64,000 nt of DNA from Paenibacillus eucommiae (GTDB lineage: Bacteria > Bacillota > Bacilli > Paenibacillales > NBRC-103111), in assembly GCF_017874215.1 (NCBI RefSeq), contig NZ_JAGGLB010000005.1, forward strand, positions 294,359 to 358,358. The letters are read 5' to 3'. Below are positions 8,518 to 17,916 of this stretch, piece after piece. The first letter of the stretch is position 1. The number at the start of each line of letters is the position of its first letter. Made by a program: the position numbers and the translations under genes. The notes under the pieces are model-generated. The model searched no databases. It was given only the letters and a program-made list of their open reading frames with translations, and was not told the DNA's origin.

Positions 8518-8975
8518 AGATTTCCTCCAATTCCGCTTGAACACATAAATATGCTTGTTAGCCCAGCTTCCTGTCCATTGTAACAAATATGCAAGAATTT
8601 GGATATGGAGAAAGAGTATAGGCTTTCCGAGATAGACAGTTTTAAATACTTTTCCGTGTGTTTTTCTTGTAAACAGGAAGGGAATTTGCGTCTTGCATGC
8701 AGATAAGGTATATATAATTAGAGGCTGTTTGAATTTGTCTATTCAGCTTCTATCATACAGATAAAAGCCCGCTAAGCAACTGGACTATGGTCTAATAAGA
8801 ACTCGACTTTGGTTTATTTAGAAAAGATGACTCTTCTTGTATGATAAATGGGCACAGGTAAGGGAATGAAAAAGAAGTGCAGAGCAGAGCAAAACAGTGC
8901 AGTGCAGGGCAAAGCGAAGCGAAGCAAAGCAATTTCGGGTTGATGAAGCTGTTGGATAATTGAGGAGAGCGTTCC
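8518..8975. other. Intergenic stretch of 458 bp
   Basis: It holds the leader of the DIP1984 gene, a TATAAT at 8713-8718 with only poorly spaced TTGCAT/TTTGCG candidates for a -35 box, and the degenerate tandem tract at 8875-8931. No further gene is visible. Confidence 0.5.
8875..8931. repeat. Degenerate short tandem tract (GCAAA/GCAGA/GAAGC units)
   Basis: Units of five to six bases such as GTGCAGA, GCAGAGC, GCAAAGC and GAAGC repeat imperfectly over about 57 bp, ending about 44 bp before the DedA gene. It resembles slipped-strand microsatellite growth. Confidence 0.75.
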
Positions 8976-9632
8976 ATGAATGTTATGGCATTTATTGAGA
9001 GTTTATTTGAACAATATGGATACCTGGTTCTGTTAATTGGGCTGCCTCTGGATTTTATTGCATTACCGATACCAGGACAAACGACATTAACGTATACGGG
9101 TTATTTATCTTATAAAGGTGTACTTGAATGGCTGCCTGCGGTGGGGGTGGCTTTTTCAGGTTCGATTATTGGGATTACTACAACTTATTTGATAGGAAGC
9201 AAGCTTGGCATGCCGTTTATTGAGCGTTATGGGAAGTGGCTGTTTTTGAAGCCGGCTTACTTGGATAAGACAAGGCATTGGTATGGGAAATATGGAAACA
9301 GGATGCTTTTTATCAGTTTTTTTATTCCGGGAGTCAGACAATTTTTTGGCTATTTTGTAGGCATCATTCGGGTTCCTTTTCGCACTTTTGCCTTGTATGC
9401 TTACACAGGCGCTGCTTTTTGGGTGCTTGTGTTTGTTGGAATAGGGTATGTCTTTGGTGAGCAGTGGCAGTTTGTTTTTGGACTGGTGGAAGAGTATATA
9501 AAGTATATTTTTATTGGCTTGGGCTGTGTACTGGTTACGTTCTTTTTCCTGAGATGGCGAAATCGGTCGAAAATGCGGATATTGAGACTGAGCAAAGAAT
9601 TGGACAAACGAAAGGAGAAACAGTCAAGCTAA
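8976..9632 (+). CDS. DedA family membrane protein (VTT/SNARE-associated domain)
   Basis: The 218-residue integral membrane protein has the DedA signatures. FIALPIPGQTTLTYTGYLSY near 28-47 matches the family's re-entrant [FY]-x-P-x-P-G-E region, here with Gln in place of the usual acidic residue. A conserved G-x-R motif appears in FFIPGVRQFFGYFVGI. Five or so hydrophobic segments end in a basic cytoplasmic tail. DedA/VTT proteins are linked to envelope homeostasis, proton-motive-force maintenance and lipid-carrier flipping. AGGAGAG is 8 bases from the ATG, and a second ATG three codons in is possible. It appears monocistronic. Confidence 0.92.
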   Translation: MNVMAFIESLFEQYGYLVLLIGLPLDFIALPIPGQTTLTYTGYLSYKGVLEWLPAVGVAFSGSIIGITTTYLIGSKLGMPFIERYGKWLFLKPAYLDKTRHWYGKYGNRMLFISFFIPGVRQFFGYFVGIIRVPFRTFALYAYTGAAFWVLVFVGIGYVFGEQWQFVFGLVEEYIKYIFIGLGCVLVTFFFLRWRNRSKMRILRLSKELDKRKEKQSS

Positions 9633-9796
9633 GAGGCGGGAAGCTAAAGTGACGGATGCTAAAGGGAGGAGGCGAAAAGCAGGCAATTGCTCCGACTATT
9701 TCTCGGGAAATAATTTGGGGGAAAATGTCATAATTTCAAAGTTGAATACATGAATGCACAGATGAATGCACTAAAACTATGAATACTGTAAACAAC

Positions 9797-9825
9797 TTCA
9801 GTTTCTCATGAGATCATGATATACT
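9797..9825 (+). promoter_or_regulatory. Candidate SigA promoter of the ABC-CNB gene
   Basis: TTCAGT (9797-9802), a 17 bp spacer and TATACT (9820-9825) make a plausible sigma-A promoter. The spacer carries a small palindrome TCATG-AGAT-CATGA (9806-9819), a possible operator. The gene starts about 130 bp downstream. Confidence 0.45.
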
Positions 9826-9846
9826 TTTGCCACACATGCAAGGAAT

Positions 9847-9860
9847 GGTAAACGCTTACA
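9847..9860 (+). promoter_or_regulatory. Candidate cre (CcpA) site
   Basis: GGTAAACGCTTACA matches the consensus TGWAANCGNTNWCA at 13 of 14 positions. It lies just past the candidate -10 box, where bound CcpA would block transcription. A short GATAGC repeat follows at 9862-9898. Confidence 0.5.
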
Positions 9861-9963
9861 CGGATAGCGCGGATAGCAGGGATAGCGCTGATAGAAATGT
9901 CCATATCCAACCAAGCGGAACGTCTAAGCGTAATACTTTTAATATTAAAAGGAGTTTATTACG

Positions 9964-12126
9964 ATGGTTCTTACTGTCATCAGGCATTTGCTTAGCTATA
10001 TGCGGGCATACAAGCCGCTGGCTGCATTCTTTTTTCTGGCTTTACTTCTGGATCTCGCTTTTTTGTCACTTGCTCCTTTAAGCTTTAAAGTGCTCATAGA
10101 TAAGGCTATTATTCCTCAGGATATCGATTATTTTGTTCTTATTTTATTGGTGGTGGGCATCAGCGGCTTGATTTGTATGAGCGCTGGAGTGGCGAGTGAT
10201 TATGCGCTTGCCAAGCTGACTGCACGTGTACAGAAGGATTTGCGTCAGCGGCTTTTTGAGCATATGCAGCATGTCAATATCGGTTTTTTTCAGAAAACCC
10301 GCTCGAGTGAGCTCCTTTCCTATTTTTCCGTCGACTTGCCGTCCATTGAGAGGGCGATGAACTCGATCCTGACTATCGGCATTCAATCGGTAACCGTCGT
10401 AGTTATCAGCACAGCCGTACTATTTTATTTGCAATGGAGCATGGCTGTGGCGATCCTGTTAGGAGCCGTCCTAATTTTCTTGGGGCCCTACCTGCTTGGC
10501 CGCCGGGCACAGGCGATGAATGTTTTACATAAAGAACAGCTTGAAATCATGATCGGTGATTTACAGGAGAATATCAAAGCACAGAAGGTAATCAAAGGAT
10601 TTAATCTGCAGCATGCAATGACCAACAAATTCACTTCCAGGCTGCAAACGATGTTTCTGATCCACTATCGAAAAAATGTAATCAATGCCCAGCTGGAACG
10701 CCTTCCAATGGTCAGCCTGCTGCTTGTCAACCTCACTATTATTGGGCTTGGCTCCTATTTGGCTCTCCGCGGCCATATCACGCTGGGAGCTCTGGTCGCC
10801 TTTTTCACGATGTATACTTCAATGGGGAATTCAGTATTTAACCTGACTTTCACCATAACTGCCTTTACCGATGTTTCGGTTAGCATCGAACGCATGCAAA
10901 AGCTGATGCAAGCACCGCTGGAAGCAGCTGACGGCTCTTATATGGAGCACTTGCAGGAGCAGCTGCCGGAAATCCGTTTTGCCGATGTGTCGTTTAAATA
11001 TACAGAGGATAGGGATGTTTTGAAAAAAATTGATTTGCATATTCCTCCAGGTTCGACAGCTGCATTTGTAGGTTCAAGTGGTTCGGGAAAAAGTACACTG
11101 GTTCAGTTAATACTTGGCTTCTATGAGCCTGGTGAAGGGCATATCGAGATTAATCGGCATCGGCTGGAGACATTGAATCGGGGTTACTTCCGTGAACAGA
11201 TTGGCGTCGTATTTCAGGAAAATTTCCTGTTTAACGGAACGATCCTGGACAATATCCGTATCAGTAAACCGGAAGCAAGCACGGAGGAAGTCATCGAGGC
11301 AGCCAAAAAAGCAGAAATTCACGACTACATCACTAGCCTGCCGGCGCGTTATGAGACAGTAGTGCTAGATGAGGGAGCGAACTTCTCTGGCGGACAGCGT
11401 CAGCGGCTGGCAATTGCCCGTGCGATTTTGAGGAATCCCCCTATTTTACTGTTGGATGAAGCTACTTCTGCATTGGACCCTATCTCTGAAGCTTCCATCA
11501 ATCGCACATTCGAGGAATTATCGAAAAACCGCACGGTCGTCACAGTTACACATCGCTTGTCTTCGATTACTGGAGCGGACAGCATCTTTGTTTTCGATCA
11601 AGGCCGGCTGGTAGATAGTGGAACGCATCAGGAAATGCTCCATAATGGTGGTTATTATAAGGAACTGTGGGACAAGCAGAATGGCCTGTCCGTTTCTCTT
11701 AGTGGTCAGGAAGCGGAGATTGACGGGGAACGGCTTGCGCGTCTTCCTTTTTTCCGTGGCATTGATATGGACGTGCTTAAAGAAATAAAAGGTCTGTTTA
11801 ACACCGAGACATTCGCCGCGGGACAACCGGTTATCCATGCAGGTGAACAAGGTGAGAAATTTTACTTAATTGCCCGTGGAAGGGTGGAGATTACTAAACA
11901 TGATCCTGCTGCTGAAGAAGGGAAGGTCCGGCTCGCTATTCTGGAGGATGGGGACCACTTTGGGGAAATTGCCTTATTGGAAAATATTCCACGCACAGCA
12001 GACGTTACAACGATCACACCTTGTGTCTTTCTCACCCTGCAGCGTAAGGTTCTGTATTACGTCCTCTCCAAATACCCGGAGATCGATACCCGTGTTAGGC
12101 AGACGTTAAAGGAACGTAAGAATTAA
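9964..12126 (+). CDS. ABC exporter (half-transporter) fused to a C-terminal cyclic-nucleotide-binding domain
   Basis: The 720-residue protein has three parts. A six-helix exporter domain spans about 15-320. The ATPase domain has Walker A GSSGSGKST at 370-378, signature FSGGQ from 474 and Walker B ILLLDEATSAL from 494. A cNMP-binding fold covers about 591-715. The last part includes the phosphate-binding cassette GDHFGEIALLENIPRTADV, with the Glu and Arg that contact the cyclic phosphate. Half-transporters dimerise, so each transporter would carry two sensor domains. Direct gating of export by a cyclic nucleotide is inferred from the fusion. The start codon follows AAAAGGAG. The gene is monocistronic with its own terminator. 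Confidence 0.93.
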   Translation: MVLTVIRHLLSYMRAYKPLAAFFFLALLLDLAFLSLAPLSFKVLIDKAIIPQDIDYFVLILLVVGISGLICMSAGVASDYALAKLTARVQKDLRQRLFEHMQHVNIGFFQKTRSSELLSYFSVDLPSIERAMNSILTIGIQSVTVVVISTAVLFYLQWSMAVAILLGAVLIFLGPYLLGRRAQAMNVLHKEQLEIMIGDLQENIKAQKVIKGFNLQHAMTNKFTSRLQTMFLIHYRKNVINAQLERLPMVSLLLVNLTIIGLGSYLALRGHITLGALVAFFTMYTSMGNSVFNLTFTITAFTDVSVSIERMQKLMQAPLEAADGSYMEHLQEQLPEIRFADVSFKYTEDRDVLKKIDLHIPPGSTAAFVGSSGSGKSTLVQLILGFYEPGEGHIEINRHRLETLNRGYFREQIGVVFQENFLFNGTILDNIRISKPEASTEEVIEAAKKAEIHDYITSLPARYETVVLDEGANFSGGQRQRLAIARAILRNPPILLLDEATSALDPISEASINRTFEELSKNRTVVTVTHRLSSITGADSIFVFDQGRLVDSGTHQEMLHNGGYYKELWDKQNGLSVSLSGQEAEIDGERLARLPFFRGIDMDVLKEIKGLFNTETFAAGQPVIHAGEQGEKFYLIARGRVEITKHDPAAEEGKVRLAILEDGDHFGEIALLENIPRTADVTTITPCVFLTLQRKVLYYVLSKYPEIDTRVRQTLKERKN

Positions 12127-12154
12127 TGACTTTAGAACCTTCGTAAAAGTAGAG

Positions 12155-12194
12155 CAACCGTCGTCCAATTGGGGCAGCGGTTGTTTTTTATTTT
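12155..12194 (+). terminator. Intrinsic terminator after the ABC-CNB gene
   Basis: CAACCG (12155-12160) pairs with CGGTTG (12178-12183), followed by TTTTTTATTTT. Confidence 0.88.
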
Positions 12195-12273
12195 GAGTAA
12201 AGTTCTATAATATTGTATGATGGATGAGGGCGCTTTTGGCGTTCAAATTCTATGAATAAGGTGAGTCGATCGG

Positions 12274-13302
12274 ATGAATCCAAGAGATCTTCAATATAAA
12301 ATGCCAGCGGAGTGGGAGGCGCACGAACGCACATTTCTGTCCTGGCCCGTGCAGGATTCCATGTGTTTTCCGCAGGATTATGATACCGTTTGTGCAGGAT
12401 ACGCTGAGTTAATCCGAGCTATTGCCGAGTTCGAGCCCGTGACTGTAGTTGTGAATCCAGCAGATTTGGAGCAGATAAGTGCATTGTTTAACGAGGATAA
12501 CGTGGAATGTTTGCCGATTCCTCATAATGATGCCTGGCTCAGAGATAATGGGCCGACATTTGTAGTGAATGAGCAGGGTGAGCGGGCAGGAATCAACTGG
12601 CGGTTTAATGCTTGGGGCGGCAAGTATGAGCCTTGGGACCTGGATGATGCAGTGGCGCCTAGTATTTTGCAGCAGCTTGAGATGCGCCGGTTCGATGCAC
12701 CGCTTGTGATGGAAGGCGGCTCGCTGCATGTGGATGGCGAAGGCACGCTCATTACGACAGAGGAATGCCTCTTGAACAAGAACCGCAATCCTGAGCTTGA
12801 CCGGGAACAGATCGAAGAACTTGTGAAACAGTATGTGAACGTCGAAAACATCATTTGGCTAAAGCGTGGACTGGCTGGCGATGAAACGGACGGGCATGTT
12901 GATAATATAGCTTGTTTTGCAGCTCCGGGAACGATAATTGTACAGGTATGCGAGGATCCTGAGGATGAAAATTATGCCATAACCCAGGACAACCTGCGTA
13001 CGCTGAGTGAGGCCGTTGATGCCCGCGGGAGAAAGCTGGAGCTTATCTTGATTCAACAGCCGCCTGCGGCATTCCATGAAGGAAATCGTCTCACGCTGAG
13101 CTATTTGAACTTTTATTTTGTTAACAACGGCATTATTCTGCCAGTGTTTGGCGGAGCGGCCGAGCATACGGACCTGCTTGCTGAGCAGGCGTTGAGCCGG
13201 GCTTTCCCCGACCGCCGCGTTCGCACCATCAACGGGATGGCGATTATTCGCGAAGGTGGGAATGTGCACTGCACAACCCAGCAACTGCCAGCAGGGAAGT
13301 AG
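12274..13302 (+). CDS. aguA: Agmatine deiminase
   Basis: This enzyme hydrolyses agmatine to N-carbamoylputrescine and ammonia, the first step of the agmatine route to putrescine. The 342-residue length fits the family. Visible signatures are NDAWLRDNGPTF (substrate-binding Asp/Arg), GDETDGHVDN with catalytic H208, and the nucleophile C333 in GGNVHCTTQQ. There is no signal peptide, so it is cytoplasmic. AAGGTGAG precedes the ATG. The next gene, 82 bp on, encodes the enzyme for the second step, and the pair shares one terminator. Peptidyl-arginine deiminase-like proteins share the fold, but neighbour and motifs settle the call. Confidence 0.95.
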   Translation: MNPRDLQYKMPAEWEAHERTFLSWPVQDSMCFPQDYDTVCAGYAELIRAIAEFEPVTVVVNPADLEQISALFNEDNVECLPIPHNDAWLRDNGPTFVVNEQGERAGINWRFNAWGGKYEPWDLDDAVAPSILQQLEMRRFDAPLVMEGGSLHVDGEGTLITTEECLLNKNRNPELDREQIEELVKQYVNVENIIWLKRGLAGDETDGHVDNIACFAAPGTIIVQVCEDPEDENYAITQDNLRTLSEAVDARGRKLELILIQQPPAAFHEGNRLTLSYLNFYFVNNGIILPVFGGAAEHTDLLAEQALSRAFPDRRVRTINGMAIIREGGNVHCTTQQLPAGK

Positions 13303-13384
13303 GAAGTAAGCGTTGTTGTTTAAAGCTAACGAAATTAGTGAAAGTTATTGAAGGTTTACAAAAGCTGAGGGAGGTATCGGTATT

Positions 13385-14260
13385 ATGAGAAATGTTAAAG
13401 TGGCAGCAACTCAAATGAGCTGCTCTTGGGATATAGATGATAATATTCGTAAAGCCGACGCATTAGTGCGAAAGGCAGCGGCTGAGGGAGCGCAGATCAT
13501 TTTACTGCAGGAGCTGTTCGAGACCCCTTACTTCTGTCAGAAGGAAAAGTCGGATTACTATCAATATGCAACAGAATTGGAGCATAATAAGGCGGTTAAT
13601 CACTTCCGCGAGCTGGCTAAAGAGCTCAAGGTTGTGCTGCCAATCAGCTTCTATGAGAAAAAGAACTACGCACGGTATAATTCGCTGGCGGTCATTGATG
13701 CGGACGGCGAGGTATTGGGACGCTACCGGAAAAGCCACATTCCTGACGGACCAGGCTATGAAGAAAAGTTTTACTTCAATCCAGGTGACACAGGCTTCAA
13801 GGTATGGAACACGCGTTATGCCAAAATTGGCGTCGGCATTTGCTGGGACCAATGGTATCCTGAAGCCGCCCGGTGCATGACACTTATGGGGGCAGAGATT
13901 TTATTCTACCCGACAGCCATTGGCTCTGAGCCCCAGGATGGCTCCATCGACTCCAAGGACCACTGGCAGGTCTGCATGCTTGGCCACGCGGGAGCAAACC
14001 TGATTCCCGTCGTTGCTTCGAACCGGATCGGCAAGGAAGAGGATGAAGATTCATCCATCTCTTTCTACGGTTCATCGTTTATTGCCGGCCCGCAGGGAAA
14101 TAAGGTGCAGGAAGCGAATCGCACTGACGAGGGAATACTGGTCGCCGAGTTTGACCTTGATCAGCTGGAGACACAGCGAATCGAATGGGGCATATTCAGG
14201 GACCGCCGTCCCGAGCTTTATAAAATCATTGCAACCTACGACGGAGAACAACCCGTTTAG
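13385..14260 (+). CDS. aguB: N-carbamoylputrescine amidohydrolase
   Basis: The 291-residue nitrilase-superfamily enzyme has the complete Glu-Lys-Cys catalytic set: E43 in LLQELFETPYF, K116 in YRKSHIPDGPGY and C153 in GICWDQWYPE. It releases ammonia and CO2 from N-carbamoylputrescine to give putrescine. The YRKSHIPDGPGYEEKFYFN segment is typical of AguB rather than of general nitrilases. It is downstream of aguA and completes the two-enzyme pathway that bypasses ornithine decarboxylase. GGGAGG is upstream of the ATG. Confidence 0.95.
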   Translation: MRNVKVAATQMSCSWDIDDNIRKADALVRKAAAEGAQIILLQELFETPYFCQKEKSDYYQYATELEHNKAVNHFRELAKELKVVLPISFYEKKNYARYNSLAVIDADGEVLGRYRKSHIPDGPGYEEKFYFNPGDTGFKVWNTRYAKIGVGICWDQWYPEAARCMTLMGAEILFYPTAIGSEPQDGSIDSKDHWQVCMLGHAGANLIPVVASNRIGKEEDEDSSISFYGSSFIAGPQGNKVQEANRTDEGILVAEFDLDQLETQRIEWGIFRDRRPELYKIIATYDGEQPV

Positions 14261-14270
14261 ATTCTCAGTA

Positions 14271-14308
14271 AAGCCTGCTTGAGTGTTTTCTCTTAAGCAG
14301 GCTTTTTG
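14271..14308 (+). terminator. Intrinsic terminator of the aguAB operon
   Basis: AAGCCTGCTT (14271-14280) pairs perfectly with AAGCAGGCTT (14295-14304), followed by a T-run. Confidence 0.92.
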
Positions 14309-14358
14309 TTGTATATACGGATTTTTCTGAGTGGCGTCGGCATTGGTGCTGCTAATTA

Positions 14359-14447
14359 TGACGATGACGATGACGATGGCAGTGGTAGTGTTAGTGGTAG
14401 TGATGGTGATGGTGATGGTGATGGTGATGGTGGTGGTGGGTGGACTT
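14359..14447. repeat. Degenerate GATGGT/GACGAT microsatellite
   Basis: GACGAT units, then GTGGTA units, then five GATGGT units and GGTGGT run together over about 89 bp. It lies in the 1.08 kb spacer (14261-15341) between aguB and the membrane AraC gene, where no gene is supported. Confidence 0.85.
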
Positions 14448-14526
14448 GGACTTAACTAGCGGAAAATTTTTTTCTGAGCTATGTGCAATTATCGATTTGA
14501 CGGGAGCTGCATGATGCCTTGATGGT

Positions 14527-14665
14527 CGTGGGGTATGATGGGCATGAGTATGGGGGATGGGTATGAGACATAGTAGGAGACTTGGAGTATGGAGTATAAG
14601 TATGGGGCATGGGTAGGAGACTTGGAGTATGGAGTATGGAGTATGAGTATGAATATGGAGTATGG
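14527..14665. repeat. Degenerate GAGTATG-type tandem tract
   Basis: Units like GAGTATG and GGGCATG repeat over about 140 bp. A longer unit, TAGGAGACTTGGAGTATGG, occurs twice, so short repeats have themselves been duplicated. Confidence 0.8.
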
Positions 14666-14900
14666 AAAAGGGTACGGAGAGTAGAAATGATGCAAGGGAT
14701 GTATGGGGGAAGTCGTTTTGTATGTAAATCAGAAAAGTGTAAATAGATAGATGAAAAGTGGTTGTGTGATAAATGTATAATATGTTAATTTATGTAAATT
14801 AAAAGATTTGCGGCGCTAAAATATAAACGGGGTTACGTTGTTTTTTGGAGAAGAACAATCCTGTTGCGGACCACCTCACCCTACTTGAGCGTGTGTTCAA

Positions 14901-15088
14901 TTAACGATGAAAATCATCGTTAAAGTAAGTGCTTCGAGGTCAACAGTCACTTTAACGATGAATTTCATCGCTAAAAGAGGACGGATGCCCTCTTTGGGTG
15001 GCAAAAGGGGACTTTAACGATGTTTTTCATTGTTAAAGTAGGATGTGGGGCCGAGTTGGTGCTTTTAGCGATGAAAAACATCGCTAAA
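14901..15088 (+). repeat. Four-palindrome array A of the composite repeat family
   Basis: Four imperfect palindromes built on TTAACGATG-loop-CATCGTTAA lie at 14901-14923, 14951-14975, 15011-15039 and 15064-15088. Their centres (14912, 14963, 15025, 15076) are 51, 62 and 51 bp apart. In the fourth, both arms change together (TTTAGCGATG with CATCGCTAAA). The spacer sequence between palindromes is shared with arrays B to E. The left and right modules of the family are not recognisable here beyond a short tail to about 15130. Confidence 0.92.
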
Positions 15089-15341
15089 GTAGCAGACCCT
15101 CTCCGTTCTTTATCCGAGCGCCTGATAGAGGAATCGTTTGGGCGCAGAGTTACTAGCATAGCACTTGCTGGCGCATTGCGTTGGCATTGTAGTGGCGCTT
15201 TGTACTAACATGGAACTGGAACTGGCATTGAACTAGTGTTGCACGAGCATTTGCATTGGCATTGTTGTAGCATCTGATGTCTGATAAAATAAATGACAAT
15301 CTAACGGGTCGGATTTACGCCGCAGAAATGGGGACTGTTAC

Positions 15342-17681
15342 TTGAACAAGTCATGGTTTTACCGCACACTTTTGTCCTATATTCCTGTATTTTTTATTGT
15401 TACGGCTTTTTTGTTTTTTATATTTTTCTATACGTTGAATGACCAGAATAAAAAACAGACCTATCAAGCTAATCAATTTGTTGCTCAGCAGGCGATTCGA
15501 TTTATTGATACTTCTTTGAAGTCGATTGATGAAAAGCTGACGCTGGAGATTATGCGTAATCAGGACTTTTTGCAGTTTTTTTCTGCTGATCAGGGCTCTG
15601 ACTTGAACCTCGACGTTAAGGTCATGAATTCGATGCGGGACTTGAAAATTACAAATCCTTTGATCGATTCGATTTATTTGGTGCGGTATAAGGATCAGGT
15701 TGTTTTGAGCAACAGCACTTCCTATTCGTTTGAACAGTTTGCTGACTATGCCTTTATTCAAAGTCTTGCTGAGTCGCCGAATCGGAGCTGGTCGGATCAA
15801 AGAGCTTTTAGCGAGTTTTCCTCTGAAACCAGCAGGCAGGTAATCACACTCTCCAGGGGTGTGCCTATTTTTGATCCTCAAAAAGGTATTGTTGTTATCA
15901 ATGTGAAAACAGATTCGTTACAGAATCAGGTCAGTCAGCTGTACAATCCGAAGGTTAGCTTTATGCACTTGTTCGACAGGCAGGGTAAAAATCTGTTTCA
16001 TGGCGTTGATCAGGATCAAGGGTATGACCAGAACCCGGATCAGGGTCAGGAGCAGGGACTGGGTCTGAGCCAGGATCAGGATCAGAGTCTGGGTCTGGGC
16101 CAGACAGAGGCGGAGAGGGAAACGGCTGCAGCCAGCAAGGGGGCTGTCTCGACATATGTGTCGGATTATACGGGATGGACAATTGAGAGTGGAATCAGGC
16201 AGACGGGTATTATTGGCTTTATTTTGAGCTTATATAATATTTGGATTGCTGTTGGCATTATTGTGGTGATCGCGGCGATTATATGGATGATTATAGTGAC
16301 GAAGCGGAATTATAAGCCAATTGAGCTTATTGTTTCGAAGCTGCAGCTACATTCCAAGGACAGGGCCGAGATACCGGCGGATGTGAAGGATTGGAATGAA
16401 ATGACTTTCATTGAATCAACTTTGGTCAATATGATCAAGGAATCAAATGAATGGGAGCGGCAGTTTGCGGAGGATCTGCATGTGAAAAGAAATTATTTCA
16501 TGTATGAGCTTCTAGAGGGAACCCGCCAAATTGGGCTGGAGGAGTGGGAACGGCAAGCCCCCAAGTTTGAGCTGCCAGGAACGTTTGGTTTGCAGATGAT
16601 TTTTATTATGGAGATTGACCGTTATATGGAGTTTTGTGAAGAGTATAATCAGGCTGACCAAAAGCTGTTGAAATTCGTTGTAAGCACGGTGATTAAGGAA
16701 TCAGCAGCTGCAAATAAGTATAATGTATGGACGCTGTGGACCTCTGCGAATCAATTAACTGGAGTTATCCAGATTCCGCTTAACTCTTCATCTGATCCTT
16801 CGCTGGAGCCTTTGGTTAAGCCTTTACAGGTGCTTGAAGAGATAAGGGCATGGATGGAACAAAATTTACATTTCACTGGGACCATTGGCGTGGGTGAAAT
16901 CGTTGAGCATCCTATGAATGTTCGTGATTCTTTTAAGGAGGCACTGGAAGCCCTTCAGTACAAAATGGTGTATGGGGCGAATCGGGTGATTTCGCATCAA
17001 GAGGTTCAAGCCGCGACGGATGTGCATGAGCATTTGCAACTCATTCATACTATCGCCGGGGCTTATCGTGCATCGCAAGGGAAATGGGAAGTGGAGCTGG
17101 AACATTTTTTCGAGAAAATCAGCAGTAGTGTGCTAATAAGGGATGATATTATCAGCTTGCTGAATTCTCTGACCTTTTATTTAAATCGCTCCATAGGCAG
17201 CTTGGGCAATGAATTTCTTGATTTGTGGAAAGCGTCTGCGCTTCCGAAGCTTCATGATATTTTGGAAACCTTTGAGACCTTGGAGGAAATCCATAAGCAA
17301 TACCCGATTGTGTTGGAGCAATTTGCGAAGCAAATGGGAGAGCTGCGGGAATCGCGGAATCATCATATGCTGATCAATGAGGTTAAGGGGCATATTCAGA
17401 ATCATTTTACGAATCCGAACCTGTCGTTGGATTATTTAAGCGATCAATTTGGTATGAATGGTAAGTATTTGAGCAAACTATTCAAGGAAGAGTTCGGCAC
17501 GAAATTTGTCGATTTCCTGATTGATTTACGGATGCAGCATGCTAAACAATTGCTTACAGAAACCACGCTAACGGTTCAGGAAATTGCGGAAAAGGTCGGG
17601 TATGCCAGTCCTATTTCGTTTATTCGTACCTTCAAGAAAGCAACCGGCGTGCCGCCTGGCGACTATCGCAAGGAAAGGTGA
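15342..17681 (+). CDS. Membrane-bound AraC-family regulator with extracellular sensor domain
   Basis: The 779-residue protein starts at TTG with GGGGA upstream. TM1 (about 8-32) and TM2 (about 287-318) flank an extracellular Cache-like sensor. A cytoplasmic linker follows, then the AraC helix-turn-helix pair at the C-terminus (about 680-779; YLSDQFGMNGKYLSKLFKEE). This class reads an outside sugar signal and binds DNA without a kinase. A DQ/GQ/LG-rich repeat inserted at about residues 223-256 (nt 16012-16110) interrupts the sensor and looks like slippage-driven expansion of DQDQG/GLGQ codons. It precedes the CUT1 transporter genes and is their probable activator. Confidence 0.92.
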   Translation: MNKSWFYRTLLSYIPVFFIVTAFLFFIFFYTLNDQNKKQTYQANQFVAQQAIRFIDTSLKSIDEKLTLEIMRNQDFLQFFSADQGSDLNLDVKVMNSMRDLKITNPLIDSIYLVRYKDQVVLSNSTSYSFEQFADYAFIQSLAESPNRSWSDQRAFSEFSSETSRQVITLSRGVPIFDPQKGIVVINVKTDSLQNQVSQLYNPKVSFMHLFDRQGKNLFHGVDQDQGYDQNPDQGQEQGLGLSQDQDQSLGLGQTEAERETAAASKGAVSTYVSDYTGWTIESGIRQTGIIGFILSLYNIWIAVGIIVVIAAIIWMIIVTKRNYKPIELIVSKLQLHSKDRAEIPADVKDWNEMTFIESTLVNMIKESNEWERQFAEDLHVKRNYFMYELLEGTRQIGLEEWERQAPKFELPGTFGLQMIFIMEIDRYMEFCEEYNQADQKLLKFVVSTVIKESAAANKYNVWTLWTSANQLTGVIQIPLNSSSDPSLEPLVKPLQVLEEIRAWMEQNLHFTGTIGVGEIVEHPMNVRDSFKEALEALQYKMVYGANRVISHQEVQAATDVHEHLQLIHTIAGAYRASQGKWEVELEHFFEKISSSVLIRDDIISLLNSLTFYLNRSIGSLGNEFLDLWKASALPKLHDILETFETLEEIHKQYPIVLEQFAKQMGELRESRNHHMLINEVKGHIQNHFTNPNLSLDYLSDQFGMNGKYLSKLFKEEFGTKFVDFLIDLRMQHAKQLLTETTLTVQEIAEKVGYASPISFIRTFKKATGVPPGDYRKER

Positions 17682-17916
17682 AAATTGTTCATCTCAGAAA
17701 AAAGTTTATCCATACAAAAGCCGGGATCCCGGTAGGTGATTGCCTTATCAATCGCTTATCGCTGCCGGTCTTTTGCCGCTTTTTCAAAGGTTCCTGACAA
17801 TAAGTTTATGCGTGAAAATGGTTCATTGAGTAGAAGGGGTCAGCCTGTTTACAATGAGTTCATGGTCACCCGGACGGGGCGATCAAATATAATTTCAATG
17901 GGGGCATTAAACGTCT

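Noticed and set aside
15020..15208. Short frames beginning Met-Phe-Phe-Ile-Val-Lys in several spacers
   Set aside because: They are simply the palindrome arm ATGTTTTTCATCGTTAAA read as codons. They have no ribosome sites and differ in length and continuation at each copy.
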